Source: Halisarca cf. caerulea
Taxonomy: Eukaryota; Porifera; Demospongiae; Chondrillida; Halisarcidae
Direction: 5' to 3'
Length of the DNA: 64,000 nucleotides
Assembly (NCBI GenBank): GCA_963170055.1
Contig: CAUJGJ010000347.1
Location: forward strand, 1,259,001-1,323,000
The translations under genes were made by a program, and so were the position numbers. Below, one piece after another: positions 54,540 to 64,000 of the stretch (positions within the stretch are counted from its first letter, which is position 1; every line of letters begins with the position of its first letter). A model generated the notes under the pieces. The model worked only from the letters and a program-made list of their open reading frames with translations, had not been told where the DNA came from and did not search any database.

Positions 54540-55000
54540 CTAATACCAATATTAGGCACTAGCACCACGCACATTCCCAGTGGACACACATGACATTCCT
54601 GAAGTGCTGTGGGAGTATTTGTGTAGTGTTGGATATGCTGGTGCTAATACCAATATTTGGCACTAGCACCACGCACATTCCCAGTGGACACACATGACCT
54701 TTCTGAAGTGCTGTGGGCATATTTGTGTAGTGTTGGATATGCTGGTGCTAGTACCAATATTTGGCACTATAACCACGCACATTCCCAGTGGACACACATG
54801 AAGTTTCTGAAGGGTTGTGGGCGTATTTGTGTAGTGTTGCATATGCTGGTGCTAATACCAATATTTGGCACTAGCACCACGCATATTCTCAGTGGACACA
54901 CATGACATTCCTGAAGTGCTGTGGGCGTATTTGTGTAGTGTTGGATATGCTGGTGCTAATACCAATATTTGGCACTAGCACCACGCACATTCCCAGTGGA
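54540..55000 (+). repeat. Family Q segment inside the 11-mer region
   Basis: Monomers with ATTAGGC, CATTCCTGAAG plus GGGAG, GGGCAT plus ATAACC (near 54,769), and GAAGGGTTG appear in the family Q order otherwise seen only before 43.2 kb. From the ATAACC landmark at 42.9 kb the distance is 113 monomers plus the six extra bases of the intervening markers, so the register is intact. The monomer after GAAGGGTTG has private GTTGCATATG instead of GTTGAATATG. Confidence 0.87.
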
Positions 55001-55124
55001 CACACATGACCTTTCTGAAGTGCTGTGGGCGTATTTGTGTAGTTTTGGATATACTGGTGCTAATACCAATATTTGGCACTAGCACCACGCACATTCCCAG
55101 TGGACACACATGAAGTTTGTGAAG

Positions 55125-55300
55125 TGCTTTGAGCGTATTTGTGTAGTGTTGGATATGCTGGTGCTAATAAAAATATTTGGTAATAGCACCATGCACATTC
55201 CCAATTTACACACATGGAGTGTCTGAAGTACTGTAGGTGTTTTTGTGCAGAGTGGAATATACTGGTGCTAAAACCAATATTTGGCACTAGCACCACGCAC
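55125..55300 (+). repeat. Two strongly diverged monomers
   Basis: By hand comparison with the consensus, the first (about 55,130-55,233) has about 14 substitutions and the second about 8. Changes include GCTAATAAAAATATT, GGTAATAGC, CCATGCAC, CCCAATTTACAC, ATGGAGTGTCTG, AGTACTGTAGG, TGTTTTTGTGCAGAG and GGAATATACTGG. Most monomers elsewhere differ from the consensus by only a few bases. Length is unchanged, so the register is kept. The CpG of the CACG motif is lost in the first, and the CpG of GGGCG is lost in the second. Confidence 0.85.
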
Positions 55301-56985
55301 ATTCCCAGTGGACACACATGACCTTTCTGAAGTGCTGTGGGCGTATTTGTGTAGTGTTGGATATGCTGGTGCTAGTACCAATATTTGGCACTAGTACCAC
55401 GCACTTTCCCAGTGGACACACATGAAGTTTGTGAAGTGTTGTGGGCGTATTTGTGTAGTGTTGGATATGCTGGTGCTAATACCAATATTTGGCACTAGCA
55501 CCACGCACTTTCCCAGTGGACACACATGACCTTTCTGAAGTGCTGTGGGCGTATTTGTGTAGTGTTGGATATGCTGGTGCTAGTACCAATATTTGGCACT
55601 AGAACCACGCACATTCCCAGTGGACACACATGACCTTTCGGAAGTGGTGTGGGCGTATTTGTGTAGTGTTGGATATGCTGGTGCTAATACCAATATTTGG
55701 CACTAGCACCACGCACATTCCCAGTGAACACACATGACCTTTCTAAAGTGCTGTGGGCGTATTTGTGTAGTGTTGGATATGCTGGTACTAATACCAATAT
55801 TTGGCACTAGCACCACGCACATTCCCAGTGGACACACATTAAGTTTTCTGAAGTGCTGTGGGCGTATTTGTGTAGTGTTGGATATGCTGGTGCTAATACC
55901 AATATTTGGCACTAGCACCACGCACATTCCCAGTGGACACACATGACCTTTCTGAAGTGCTGTGGGCGTATTTGTGTAGTGTTGGATATGCTGGTGCTAG
56001 TACCAATATTTGGCACTAGAACCACGCACATTCCCAGTGGACACACATGAAGTATCTGAAGTGCTGTGGGCATATTTGTGTAGTGTTGGATATGCTGGTG
56101 CTAGTACCAATATTTGGCACTAGAACCACGCACATTCCCAGTGGACACACATGAAGTTTCTGAATGGTTGTGGGCGTATTTGTGTAGTGTTGGATATGCT
56201 GGTGCTAATACCAATATTTGGAACTAGCACCACGCATATTCTCAGTGGACACACATGACATTCCTGAAGTGCTGTGGGCGTATTTGTGTAGTGTTGGATA
56301 TGCTGGTGCTAATACCAATATTTGGCACTAGCACCACGCACATTCCCAGTGGACACACATGACCTTTCGGAAGTGGTGTGGGCGTATTTGTGTAGTGTTG
56401 GATATGCTGGTGCTAATACCAATATTTGGCACTAGCACCACGCACATTCCCAGTGGACACACATGACCTTTCTAAAGTGCTGTGGGCGTTTTTGTGTAGT
56501 GTTGGATAGGCTGGTGCTAATACCAATATTTGGCACTAGCACCACGCACTTTCCCAGTGGACACACATGAAGTTTGTGAAGTGTTGTGGGCGTATTTGTG
56601 TAGTGTTGGATATGCTGGTGCTAATACCAATATTTGGCACTAGCACCACGCACATTCCCAGTGGACACACATGACCTTTCTGAAGTGCTGTGGGCGTATT
56701 TGTGTAGTGTTGGATATGCTGGTGCTAATACCAATATTTGGCACTAGAACCACGCACATTCCCAGTGGACACACATGAAGTTTGTGAAGTGTTGTAGGCG
56801 TATTTGTGTAGTGTTGGATATGCTGGTGCTAATACCAATATTTGGCACTAGCACCACGCCCATTCCCAGTGGACACACATGACCTTTCTGAAGTGCTGTG
56901 GGCGTATTTGTGTAGTGTTGGATATGCTGGTACTAATACCAATATTTGGCACTAGCACCACGCACATTCCCAGTGGACACACATT

Positions 56986-57506
56986 AAGTTTTCTGAAGTG
57001 CTGTGGGCGTATTTGTGTAGTGTTGGATATGCTGGTGCTAATACCAATATTTGGCACTAGCACCACGCACATTCCCAGTGGACACACATGACCTTTCTGA
57101 AGTGCTGTGGGCGTATTTGTGTAGTGTTGGATATGCTGGTGCTAGTACAAATATTTGGCACTAGAACCACGCACATTCCCAGTGGACACACATGAAGTTT
57201 CTGAAGTGCTGTGGGCATATTTGTGTAGTGTTGGATATGCTGGTGCTAGTACCAATATTTGGCACTAGAACCACGCACATTCCCAGTGGACACACATGAT
57301 GTTTCTGAATGGTTGTGGGCGTATTTGTGTAGTGTTGGATATGCTGGTGCTAATACCAATATTTGGAACTAGCACCACGCATATTCTCAGTGGACACACA
57401 TGACATTCCTGAAGTGCTGTGGGCGTATTTGTGTAGTGTTGGATATGCTGGTGCTAATACCAATATTTGGCACTAGCACCACGCACATTCCCAGTGGACA
57501 CACATT
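56986..57506 (+). repeat. Shortened unit (521 bp, 5 monomers)
   Basis: After the marker and the first four types, the CATTCCTGAAG monomer (57,402) is followed directly by the next 105 bp marker at 57,507. The six monomers normally between them are missing. The join is in register and leaves no hybrid label. Confidence 0.88.
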
Positions 57507-58174
57507 AAGTTTTCTGAAGTGCTGTGGGCGTATTTGTGTAGTGTTGGATATGCTGGTGCTAATACCAATATTTGGCACTAGCACCACGCACATTCCCAGT
57601 GGACACACATGACCTTTCTGAAGTGCTGTGGGCGTATTTGTGTAGTGTTGGATATGCTGGTGCTAGTACCAATATTTGGCACTAGAACCACGCACATTCC
57701 CAGTGGACACACATGAAGTATCTGAAGTGCTGTGGGCATATTTGTGTAGTGTTGGATATGCTGGTGCTAGTACCAATATTTGGCACTAGAACCACGCACA
57801 TTCCCAGTGGACACACATGAAGTTTCTGAATGGTTGTGGGCGTATTTGTGTAGTGTTGGATATGCTGGTGCTAATACCAATATTTGGAACTAGCACCACG
57901 CATATTCTCAGTGGACACACATGACATTCCTGAAGTGCTGTGGGCGTATTTGTGTAGTGTTGGATATGCTGGTGCTAATACCAATATTTGGCACTAGCAC
58001 CACGCACATTCCCAGTGGACACACATGACCTTTCGGAAGTGGTGTGGGCGTATTTGTGTAGTGTTGGATATGCTGGTGCTAATACCAATATTTGGCACTA
58101 GCACCACGCACATTCCCAGTGGACACACATGACCTTTCTAAAGTGCTTTGGGCGTTTTTGTGTAGTGTTGGATA

Positions 58175-60045
58175 GGCTGGTGCTAATACCAATATTTGGC
58201 ACTAGCACCACGCACTTTCCCAGTGGACACACATGAAGTTTGTGAAGTGTTGTGGGCGTATTTGTGTAGTGTTGGATATGCTGGTGCTAATACCAATATT
58301 TGGCACTAGCACCACGCACATTCCCAGTGGACACACATGACCTTTCTGAAGTGCTGTGGGCGTATTTGTGTAGTGTTGGATATGCTGGTGCTAATACCAA
58401 TATTTGGCACTAGAACCACGCACATTCCCAGTGGACACACATGAAGTTTGTGAAGTGTTGTAGGCGTATTTGTGTAGTGTTGGATATGCTGGTGCTAATA
58501 CCAATATTTGGCACTAGCACCACGCCCATTCCCAGTGGACACACATGACCTTTCTGAAGTGCTGTGGGCGTATTTGTGTAGTGTTGGATATGCTGGTACT
58601 AATACCAATATTTGGCACTAGCACCACGCACATTCCCAGTGGACACACATTAAGTTTTCTGAAGTGCTGTGGGCGTATTTGTGTAGTGTTGGATATGCTG
58701 GTGCTAATACCAATATTTGGCACTAGCACCACGCACATTCCCAGTGGACACACATGACCTTTCTGAAGTGCTGTGGGCGTATTTGTGTAGTGTTGGATAT
58801 GCTGGTGCTAGTACAAATATTTGGCACTAGAACCACGCACATTCCCAGTGGACACACATGAAGTTTCTGAAGTGCTGTGGGCATATTTGTGTAGTGTTGG
58901 ATATGCTGGTGCTAGTACCAATATTTGGCACTAGAACCACGCACATTCCCAGTGGACACACATGATGTTTCTGAATGGTTGTGGGCGTATTTGTGTAGTG
59001 TTGGATATGCTGGTGCTAATACCAATATTTGGAACTAGCACCACGCATATTCTCAGTGGACACACATGACATTCCTGAAGTGCTGTGGGCGTATTTGTGT
59101 AGTGTTGGATATGCTGGTGCTAATACCAATATTTGGCACTAGCACCACGCACATTCCCAGTGGACACACATGACCTTTCGGAAGTGGTGTGGGCGTATTT
59201 GTGTAGTGTTGGATATGCTGGTGCTAATACCAATATTTGGCACTAGCACCACGCACATTCCCAGTGGACACACATGACCTTTCTAAAGTGCTGTGGGCGT
59301 TTTTGTGTAGTGTTGGATATGCTGGTGCTAATACCAATATTTGGCACTAGCACCACGCACTTTCCCAGTGGACACACATGAAGTTTGTGAAGTGTTGTGG
59401 GCGTATTTGTGTAGTGTTGGATATGCTGGTGCTAATACCAATATTTGGCACTAGCACCACGCACATTCCCAGTGGACACACATGACCTTTCTGAAGTGCT
59501 GTGGGCGTATTTGTGTAGTGTTGGATATGCTGGTGCTAATACCAATATTTGGCACTAGAACCACGCACATTCCCAGTGGACACACATGAAGTTTGTGAAG
59601 TGTTGTAGGCGTATTTGTGTAGTGTTGGATATGCTGGTGCTAATACCAATATTTGGCACTAGCACCACGCCCATTCCCAGTGGACACACATGACATTTCT
59701 GAAGTGCTGTGGGCGTATTTGTGTAGTGTTGGATATGCTGGTACTAATACCAATATTTGGCACTAGCACCACGCACATTCCCAGTGGACACACATTAAGT
59801 TTTCTGAAGTGCTGTGGGCGTATTTGTGTAGTGTTGGATATACTGGTGCTAATACCAATATTTGGCACTAGCACCACGCACATTCCCAGTGGACACACAT
59901 GACCTTTCTGAAGTGCTGTGGGCGTATTTGTGTAGTGTTGGATATGCTGGTGCTAATACCAATATTTGGCACTAGAACCACGCACATTCCCAGTGGACAC
60001 ACATGAAGTTTGTGAAGTGTTGTAGGCGTATTTGTGTAGTGTTGG
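58175..60045 (+). repeat. 3955-bp offset duplication, copy 1
   Basis: The stretch recurs from about 62,130-62,170 to the window end at 64,000. Shared rare variants are CTAGTACAAAT (58,808 and 62,763), GATGTTTCTGAATGG, ACATTTCTGAAG (about 59,692 and 63,647) and GGATATACTGG (near 59,836 and 63,791). I saw no difference between the copies where I compared them. Confidence 0.88.
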
Positions 60046-60525
60046 ATATGCTGGTGCTAATACCAATATTTGGCACTAGCACCACGCCCATTCCCAGTGG
60101 ACACACATGACCTTTCTGAAGTGCTGTGGGCGTATTTGTGTAGTGTTGGATATGCTGGTGCTAATACCAATATTTGGCACTAGCACCACGCACATTCCCA
60201 GTTGACACACATGACCTTTCTGAAGTGCTGTGGGCGTATTTGTGTAGTGTTGGATATGCTGGTGCTAATACCAATATTTGGCACTAGCACCACGCACATT
60301 CCCAGTGGACACACATGACCTTTCGGAAGTGGTGTGGGCGTATTTGTGTAGTGTTGGATATGCTGGTGCTAATACCAATATTTGGCACTAGCACCACGTA
60401 CATTCCCAGTGAACACACATGACCTTTCTAAAGAGCTGTGGGCGTATTTGTGTAGTGTTGGATATGCTGGTACTAATAACAATCTTTGGCACTAGCACCA
60501 CGCACATTCCCAGTGGACACACAGT
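59797..60525 (+). repeat. Shortened unit (729 bp, 7 monomers)
   Basis: The 105 bp marker is followed by CTTTCTGAAG with AGAACC, GTTTGTGAAGTGTTGTAGG with CACGCCCATTCC, two CTTTCTGAAG monomers, the CTTTCGGAAGTGGTG monomer and a version A ending. The four types that should follow the marker are missing. The last monomer has private AAGAGCTG and ATAACAATCTTTGG (near 60,432 and 60,476). Confidence 0.85.
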
Positions 60526-60799
60526 AAGTTTTCTGAAGTGCTGTGGGCGTATTTGTGTAGTGTTGGATATGCTGGTGCTAATACCAATATTTGGCACTAG
60601 CACCACGCACATTCCCAGTGGACACACATGACCTTTCTGAAGTGCTGTGGGCGTATTTGTGTAGTGTTGGATATGCTGGTGCTAGTACCAATATTTGGCA
60701 CTAGAACCACGCACATTCCCAGTGGACACACATGAAGTTTCTGAAGTGCTGTGGGCATATTTGTGTAGGGTTGGATATGCTGGTGCTAGTACCAATATT

Positions 60800-60810
60800 T
60801 GGACTAGAAC
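60800..60810 (+). other. Private 1-bp deletion (103-bp monomer)
   Basis: The monomer reads TTTGGACTAGAACC where its relatives read TTTGGCACTAGAACC. The loss makes the marker spacing 1560 bp (60,526 to 62,086) rather than 1561 bp. Confidence 0.88.
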
Positions 60811-62085
60811 CACGCACATTCCCAGTGGACACACATGAAGTTTCTGAATGGTTGTGGGCGTATTTGTGTAGTGTTGGATATGCTGGTGCTAATACCAATA
60901 TTTGGAACTAGCACCACGCATATTCTCAGTGGACACACATGACATTCCTGAAGTGCTGTGGGCGTATTTGTGTAGTGTTGGATATGCTGGTGCTAATACC
61001 AATATTTGGCACTAGCACCACGCACATTCCCAGTGGACACACATGACCTTTCGGAAGTGGTGTGGGCGTATTTGTGTAGTGTTGGATATGCTCGTGCTAA
61101 TACCAATATTTGGCACTAGCACCACGCACATTCCCAGTTGACACACATGACCTTTCTAAAGTGCTGTGGGCGTATTTGTGTAGTGTTGGATATGCTGGTG
61201 CTAATACCAATATTTGGCACTAGAACCACGCACTTTCCCAGTGGACACACATGAAGTTTGTGAAGTGTTGTGGGCGTATTTGTGTAGTGTTGGATATGCT
61301 GGTGCTAATACCAATATTTGGCACTAGCACCACGCACATTCCCAGTGGACACACATGACCTTTCTGAAGTGCTGTGGGCGTATTTGTGTAGTGTTGGATA
61401 TGCTGGTGCTAATACCAATATTTGGCACTAGAACCACGCACATTCCCAGTGGACACACATGAAGTTTGTGAAGTGTTGTAGGCGTATTTGTGTAGTGTTG
61501 GATATGCTGGTGCTAATACCAATATTTGGCACTAGCACCACGCCCATTCCCAGTGGACACACATGACCTTTCTGAAGTGCTGTGGGCGTATTTGTGTAGT
61601 ATAGTATATGCTGGTGCTAATACCAATATTTGGCACTAGCACCACGCCCATTCCCAGTGGACACACATGACCTTTCTGAAGTGCTGTGGGCGTATTTGTG
61701 TAGTGTTGGATATGCTGGTGCTAATACCAATATTTGGCACTAGCACCACGCACATTCCCAGTTGACACACATGACCTTTCTGAAGTGCTGTGGGCGTATT
61801 TGTGTAGTGTTGGATATGCTGGTGCTAATACCAATATTTGGCACTAGCACCACGCACATTCCCAGTGGACACACATGACCTTTCGGAAGTGGTGTGGGCG
61901 TATTTGTGTAGTGTTGGATATGCTGGTGCTAATACCAATATTTGGCACTAGCACCACGCACATTCCCAGTGAACACACATGACCTTTCTAAAGTGCTGTG
62001 GGCGTATTTGTGTAGTGTTGGATATGCTGGTACTAATACCAATATTTGGCACTAGCACCACGCACATTCCCAGTGGACACACAGT

Positions 62086-62606
62086 AAGTTTTCTGAAGTG
62101 CTGTGGGCGTATTTGTGTAGTGTTGGATATGCTGGTGCTAATACCAATATTTGGCACTAGCACCACGCACTTTCCCAGTGGACACACATGAAGTTTGTGA
62201 AGTGTTGTGGGCGTATTTGTGTAGTGTTGGATATGCTGGTGCTAATACCAATATTTGGCACTAGCACCACGCACATTCCCAGTGGACACACATGACCTTT
62301 CTGAAGTGCTGTGGGCGTATTTGTGTAGTGTTGGATATGCTGGTGCTAATACCAATATTTGGCACTAGAACCACGCACATTCCCAGTGGACACACATGAA
62401 GTTTGTGAAGTGTTGTAGGCGTATTTGTGTAGTGTTGGATATGCTGGTGCTAATACCAATATTTGGCACTAGCACCACGCCCATTCCCAGTGGACACACA
62501 TGACCTTTCTGAAGTGCTGTGGGCGTATTTGTGTAGTGTTGGATATGCTGGTACTAATACCAATATTTGGCACTAGCACCACGCACATTCCCAGTGGACA
62601 CACATT
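62086..62606 (+). repeat. Shortened unit (521 bp) with hybrid monomer
   Basis: The 105 bp marker monomer runs into CACGCACTTTCCC at about 62,166, which normally belongs to the GGGCGTTTTTGTG monomer six positions later. The exchange point is therefore inside one monomer, between about 62,101 and 62,166. This is a different six-monomer loss from that at 56,986-57,506, although the lengths are equal. Confidence 0.87.
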
Positions 62607-64000
62607 AAGTTTTCTGAAGTGCTGTGGGCGTATTTGTGTAGTGTTGGATATGCTGGTGCTAATACCAATATTTGGCACTAGCACCACGCACATTCCCAGT
62701 GGACACACATGACCTTTCTGAAGTGCTGTGGGCGTATTTGTGTAGTGTTGGATATGCTGGTGCTAGTACAAATATTTGGCACTAGAACCACGCACATTCC
62801 CAGTGGACACACATGAAGTTTCTGAAGTGCTGTGGGCATATTTGTGTAGTGTTGGATATGCTGGTGCTAGTACCAATATTTGGCACTAGAACCACGCACA
62901 TTCCCAGTGGACACACATGATGTTTCTGAATGGTTGTGGGCGTATTTGTGTAGTGTTGGATATGCTGGTGCTAATACCAATATTTGGAACTAGCACCACG
63001 CATATTCTCAGTGGACACACATGACATTCCTGAAGTGCTGTGGGCGTATTTGTGTAGTGTTGGATATGCTGGTGCTAATACCAATATTTGGCACTAGCAC
63101 CACGCACATTCCCAGTGGACACACATGACCTTTCGGAAGTGGTGTGGGCGTATTTGTGTAGTGTTGGATATGCTGGTGCTAATACCAATATTTGGCACTA
63201 GCACCACGCACATTCCCAGTGGACACACATGACCTTTCTAAAGTGCTGTGGGCGTTTTTGTGTAGTGTTGGATATGCTGGTGCTAATACCAATATTTGGC
63301 ACTAGCACCACGCACTTTCCCAGTGGACACACATGAAGTTTGTGAAGTGTTGTGGGCGTATTTGTGTAGTGTTGGATATGCTGGTGCTAATACCAATATT
63401 TGGCACTAGCACCACGCACATTCCCAGTGGACACACATGACCTTTCTGAAGTGCTGTGGGCGTATTTGTGTAGTGTTGGATATGCTGGTGCTAATACCAA
63501 TATTTGGCACTAGAACCACGCACATTCCCAGTGGACACACATGAAGTTTGTGAAGTGTTGTAGGCGTATTTGTGTAGTGTTGGATATGCTGGTGCTAATA
63601 CCAATATTTGGCACTAGCACCACGCCCATTCCCAGTGGACACACATGACATTTCTGAAGTGCTGTGGGCGTATTTGTGTAGTGTTGGATATGCTGGTACT
63701 AATACCAATATTTGGCACTAGCACCACGCACATTCCCAGTGGACACACATTAAGTTTTCTGAAGTGCTGTGGGCGTATTTGTGTAGTGTTGGATATACTG
63801 GTGCTAATACCAATATTTGGCACTAGCACCACGCACATTCCCAGTGGACACACATGACCTTTCTGAAGTGCTGTGGGCGTATTTGTGTAGTGTTGGATAT
63901 GCTGGTGCTAATACCAATATTTGGCACTAGAACCACGCACATTCCCAGTGGACACACATGAAGTTTGTGAAGTGTTGTAGGCGTATTTGTGTAGTGTTGG
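62166..64000 (+). repeat. 3955-bp offset duplication, copy 2, open at window end
   Basis: This copy of 58,211-60,045 begins at the hybrid monomer of the shortened unit and runs off the end of the window, so the duplicated segment is at least about 1.83 kb long. Identity over rare variants suggests it is among the youngest events in the window. Confidence 0.87.

Larger units (their letters stand above)
53760..55840 (+). repeat. Lengthened unit (2081 bp, 20 monomers)
   Basis: The spacing between markers is 20 monomers plus one base, nine more than normal. The surplus contains a short family Q segment (about 54,540-55,000) and two strongly diverged monomers (about 55,125-55,300). The 53,760 marker itself carries ACACAGTAAG in place of ACACATTAAG, a change also found at 60,526 and 62,086. 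Confidence 0.88.
47931..63999 (+). repeat. 11-monomer higher-order repeat, 1145-bp unit
   Basis: A 105 bp monomer with TAAGTTTTCTG (one extra T) marks each unit. Its AAGTTTT starts at 47,931, 49,180, 50,325, 51,470, 52,615, 53,760, 55,841, 56,986, 57,507, 58,652, 59,797, 60,526, 62,086, 62,607 and 63,752. Seven of the 14 spacings are exactly 1145 bp. After the marker the usual order of labels is: CTTTCTGAAG with AGAACC; AGTTTCTGAAGTGCTG with GGGCAT; TTTCTGAATGGTTG with CATATTCTCAG; CATTCCTGAAG; CTTTCGGAAGTGGTG; CTTTCTAAAG with GGGCGTTTTTGTG and CACGCACTTTCC; GTTTGTGAAGTGTTGTGGG; CTTTCTGAAG; then a version-specific pair before the next marker. I read this order directly in the 51,470-52,614 unit. 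Confidence 0.9.
1..64000 (+). repeat. 104-bp tandem satellite array, about 615 monomers
   Basis: The entire window is a head-to-tail array of one 104 bp monomer, recognisable by GGGCGTATTTGTGTAG at its start and CACGCACATTCCCAGTGG in its second half. Recurring variants are spaced by exact multiples of 104 bp (for example 1872, 2288, 1456, 6552, 4888 bp), corrected only by a few single-base insertions and deletions. All monomers have the same orientation and no unrelated sequence is inserted. Composition is about 47% GC, with two CpG sites in the consensus. Both window edges cut through the array, so its full length is unknown. Satellites of this size are known from eukaryotic heterochromatin; a centromeric role is possible but not shown. 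I do not recognise the monomer as a named satellite family. Confidence 0.98.

Noticed and set aside
55125..55300. Insertion of a transposon fragment
   Set aside because: The segment has many substitutions but aligns to the monomer over its full length with no gap, inverted ends or target duplication. It is a diverged monomer pair.
1..64000. CRISPR array
   Set aside because: The repeats are contiguous 104 bp units without unique spacers, and no cas genes are present.
1..64000. Tandem repeat encoding a repetitive protein (silk, mucin or antifreeze type)
   Set aside because: The unit length is not a multiple of three and the register is not corrected by introns or indels, so no frame stays open beyond about 100 codons.
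1..64000. Assembly artefact producing the whole array
   Set aside because: Private single-base deletions and substitutions, diverged monomers and many block copies with differing variants argue for real sequence. Copy number of near-identical blocks (for example 8.9-13.3 kb and 58.2-64.0 kb) still depends on assembly quality and cannot be judged here.

Overview
The whole 64 kb window is one uninterrupted tandem satellite array. A monomer of 104 bp (about 47% GC) repeats head to tail roughly 615 times, always in the same orientation. No unrelated sequence, mobile element, RNA gene or convincing protein-coding gene interrupts it. An array this long, with nested higher-order structure, points to eukaryotic heterochromatin (centromeric, pericentromeric, subtelomeric or a similar block). 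That placement is inference: nothing here identifies the species or the chromosomal position.

The monomer has an unusual design. It is GT-rich in its first half and CA-rich in its second, and is an imperfect inverted repeat around a central TAT. The 31 bp core has 14-base arms matching at 12 or 13 of 14 positions, and weaker pairing extends over about 77 of the 104 bases. As a result the two strands give similar peptides when translated. The last 20 bases of the monomer (offsets about 85-104, counting the first G of GGGCG as 1) are hypervariable and act as a type label. Most of the rest is strongly conserved.

Layout. From 1 to about 16.5 kb the array is built from nested tandem block duplications of 4, 13, 14, 18, 21 and 63 monomers. 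From 16.5 to 22.3 kb lie diverged copies of the same two monomer neighbourhoods: family P (labels such as TTTGTAAAGTTTT, CCAAGTTGAC, GTATAGGATATG) and family Q (labels such as ATTAGGC, GTGGGAG, ATAACC, GAAGGGTTG). A 16-monomer tandem duplication fills 22.3-25.7 kb. Blocks of 7 monomers (728 bp) recur at 27.3-28.8 and 29.9-32.3 kb. From 26.5 to 43.7 kb P and Q blocks are reused at offsets of 57, 28, 44 and 47 monomers. A 9-monomer duplication lies at 45.8-47.5 kb.

From about 47.8 kb to the end the array becomes a true higher-order repeat of 11 monomers, 1145 bp (ten of 104 bp and one of 105 bp). It is marked by a one-base insertion seen 15 times. Two versions of the unit are interleaved, and several units are shortened or lengthened by whole monomers. 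At 54.5-55.3 kb this region holds a piece of family Q and two strongly diverged monomers.

The 104 bp register is kept across the window. I found only single-base length changes: the 15 copies of the +1 insertion and three private -1 deletions near 18,226, 18,991 and 60,802. All other rearrangements are whole multiples of the monomer, as expected from in-register unequal exchange or replication-based amplification. There are no genes to describe as working together. The open frames of 65-100 codons on both strands are by-products of the repeat.
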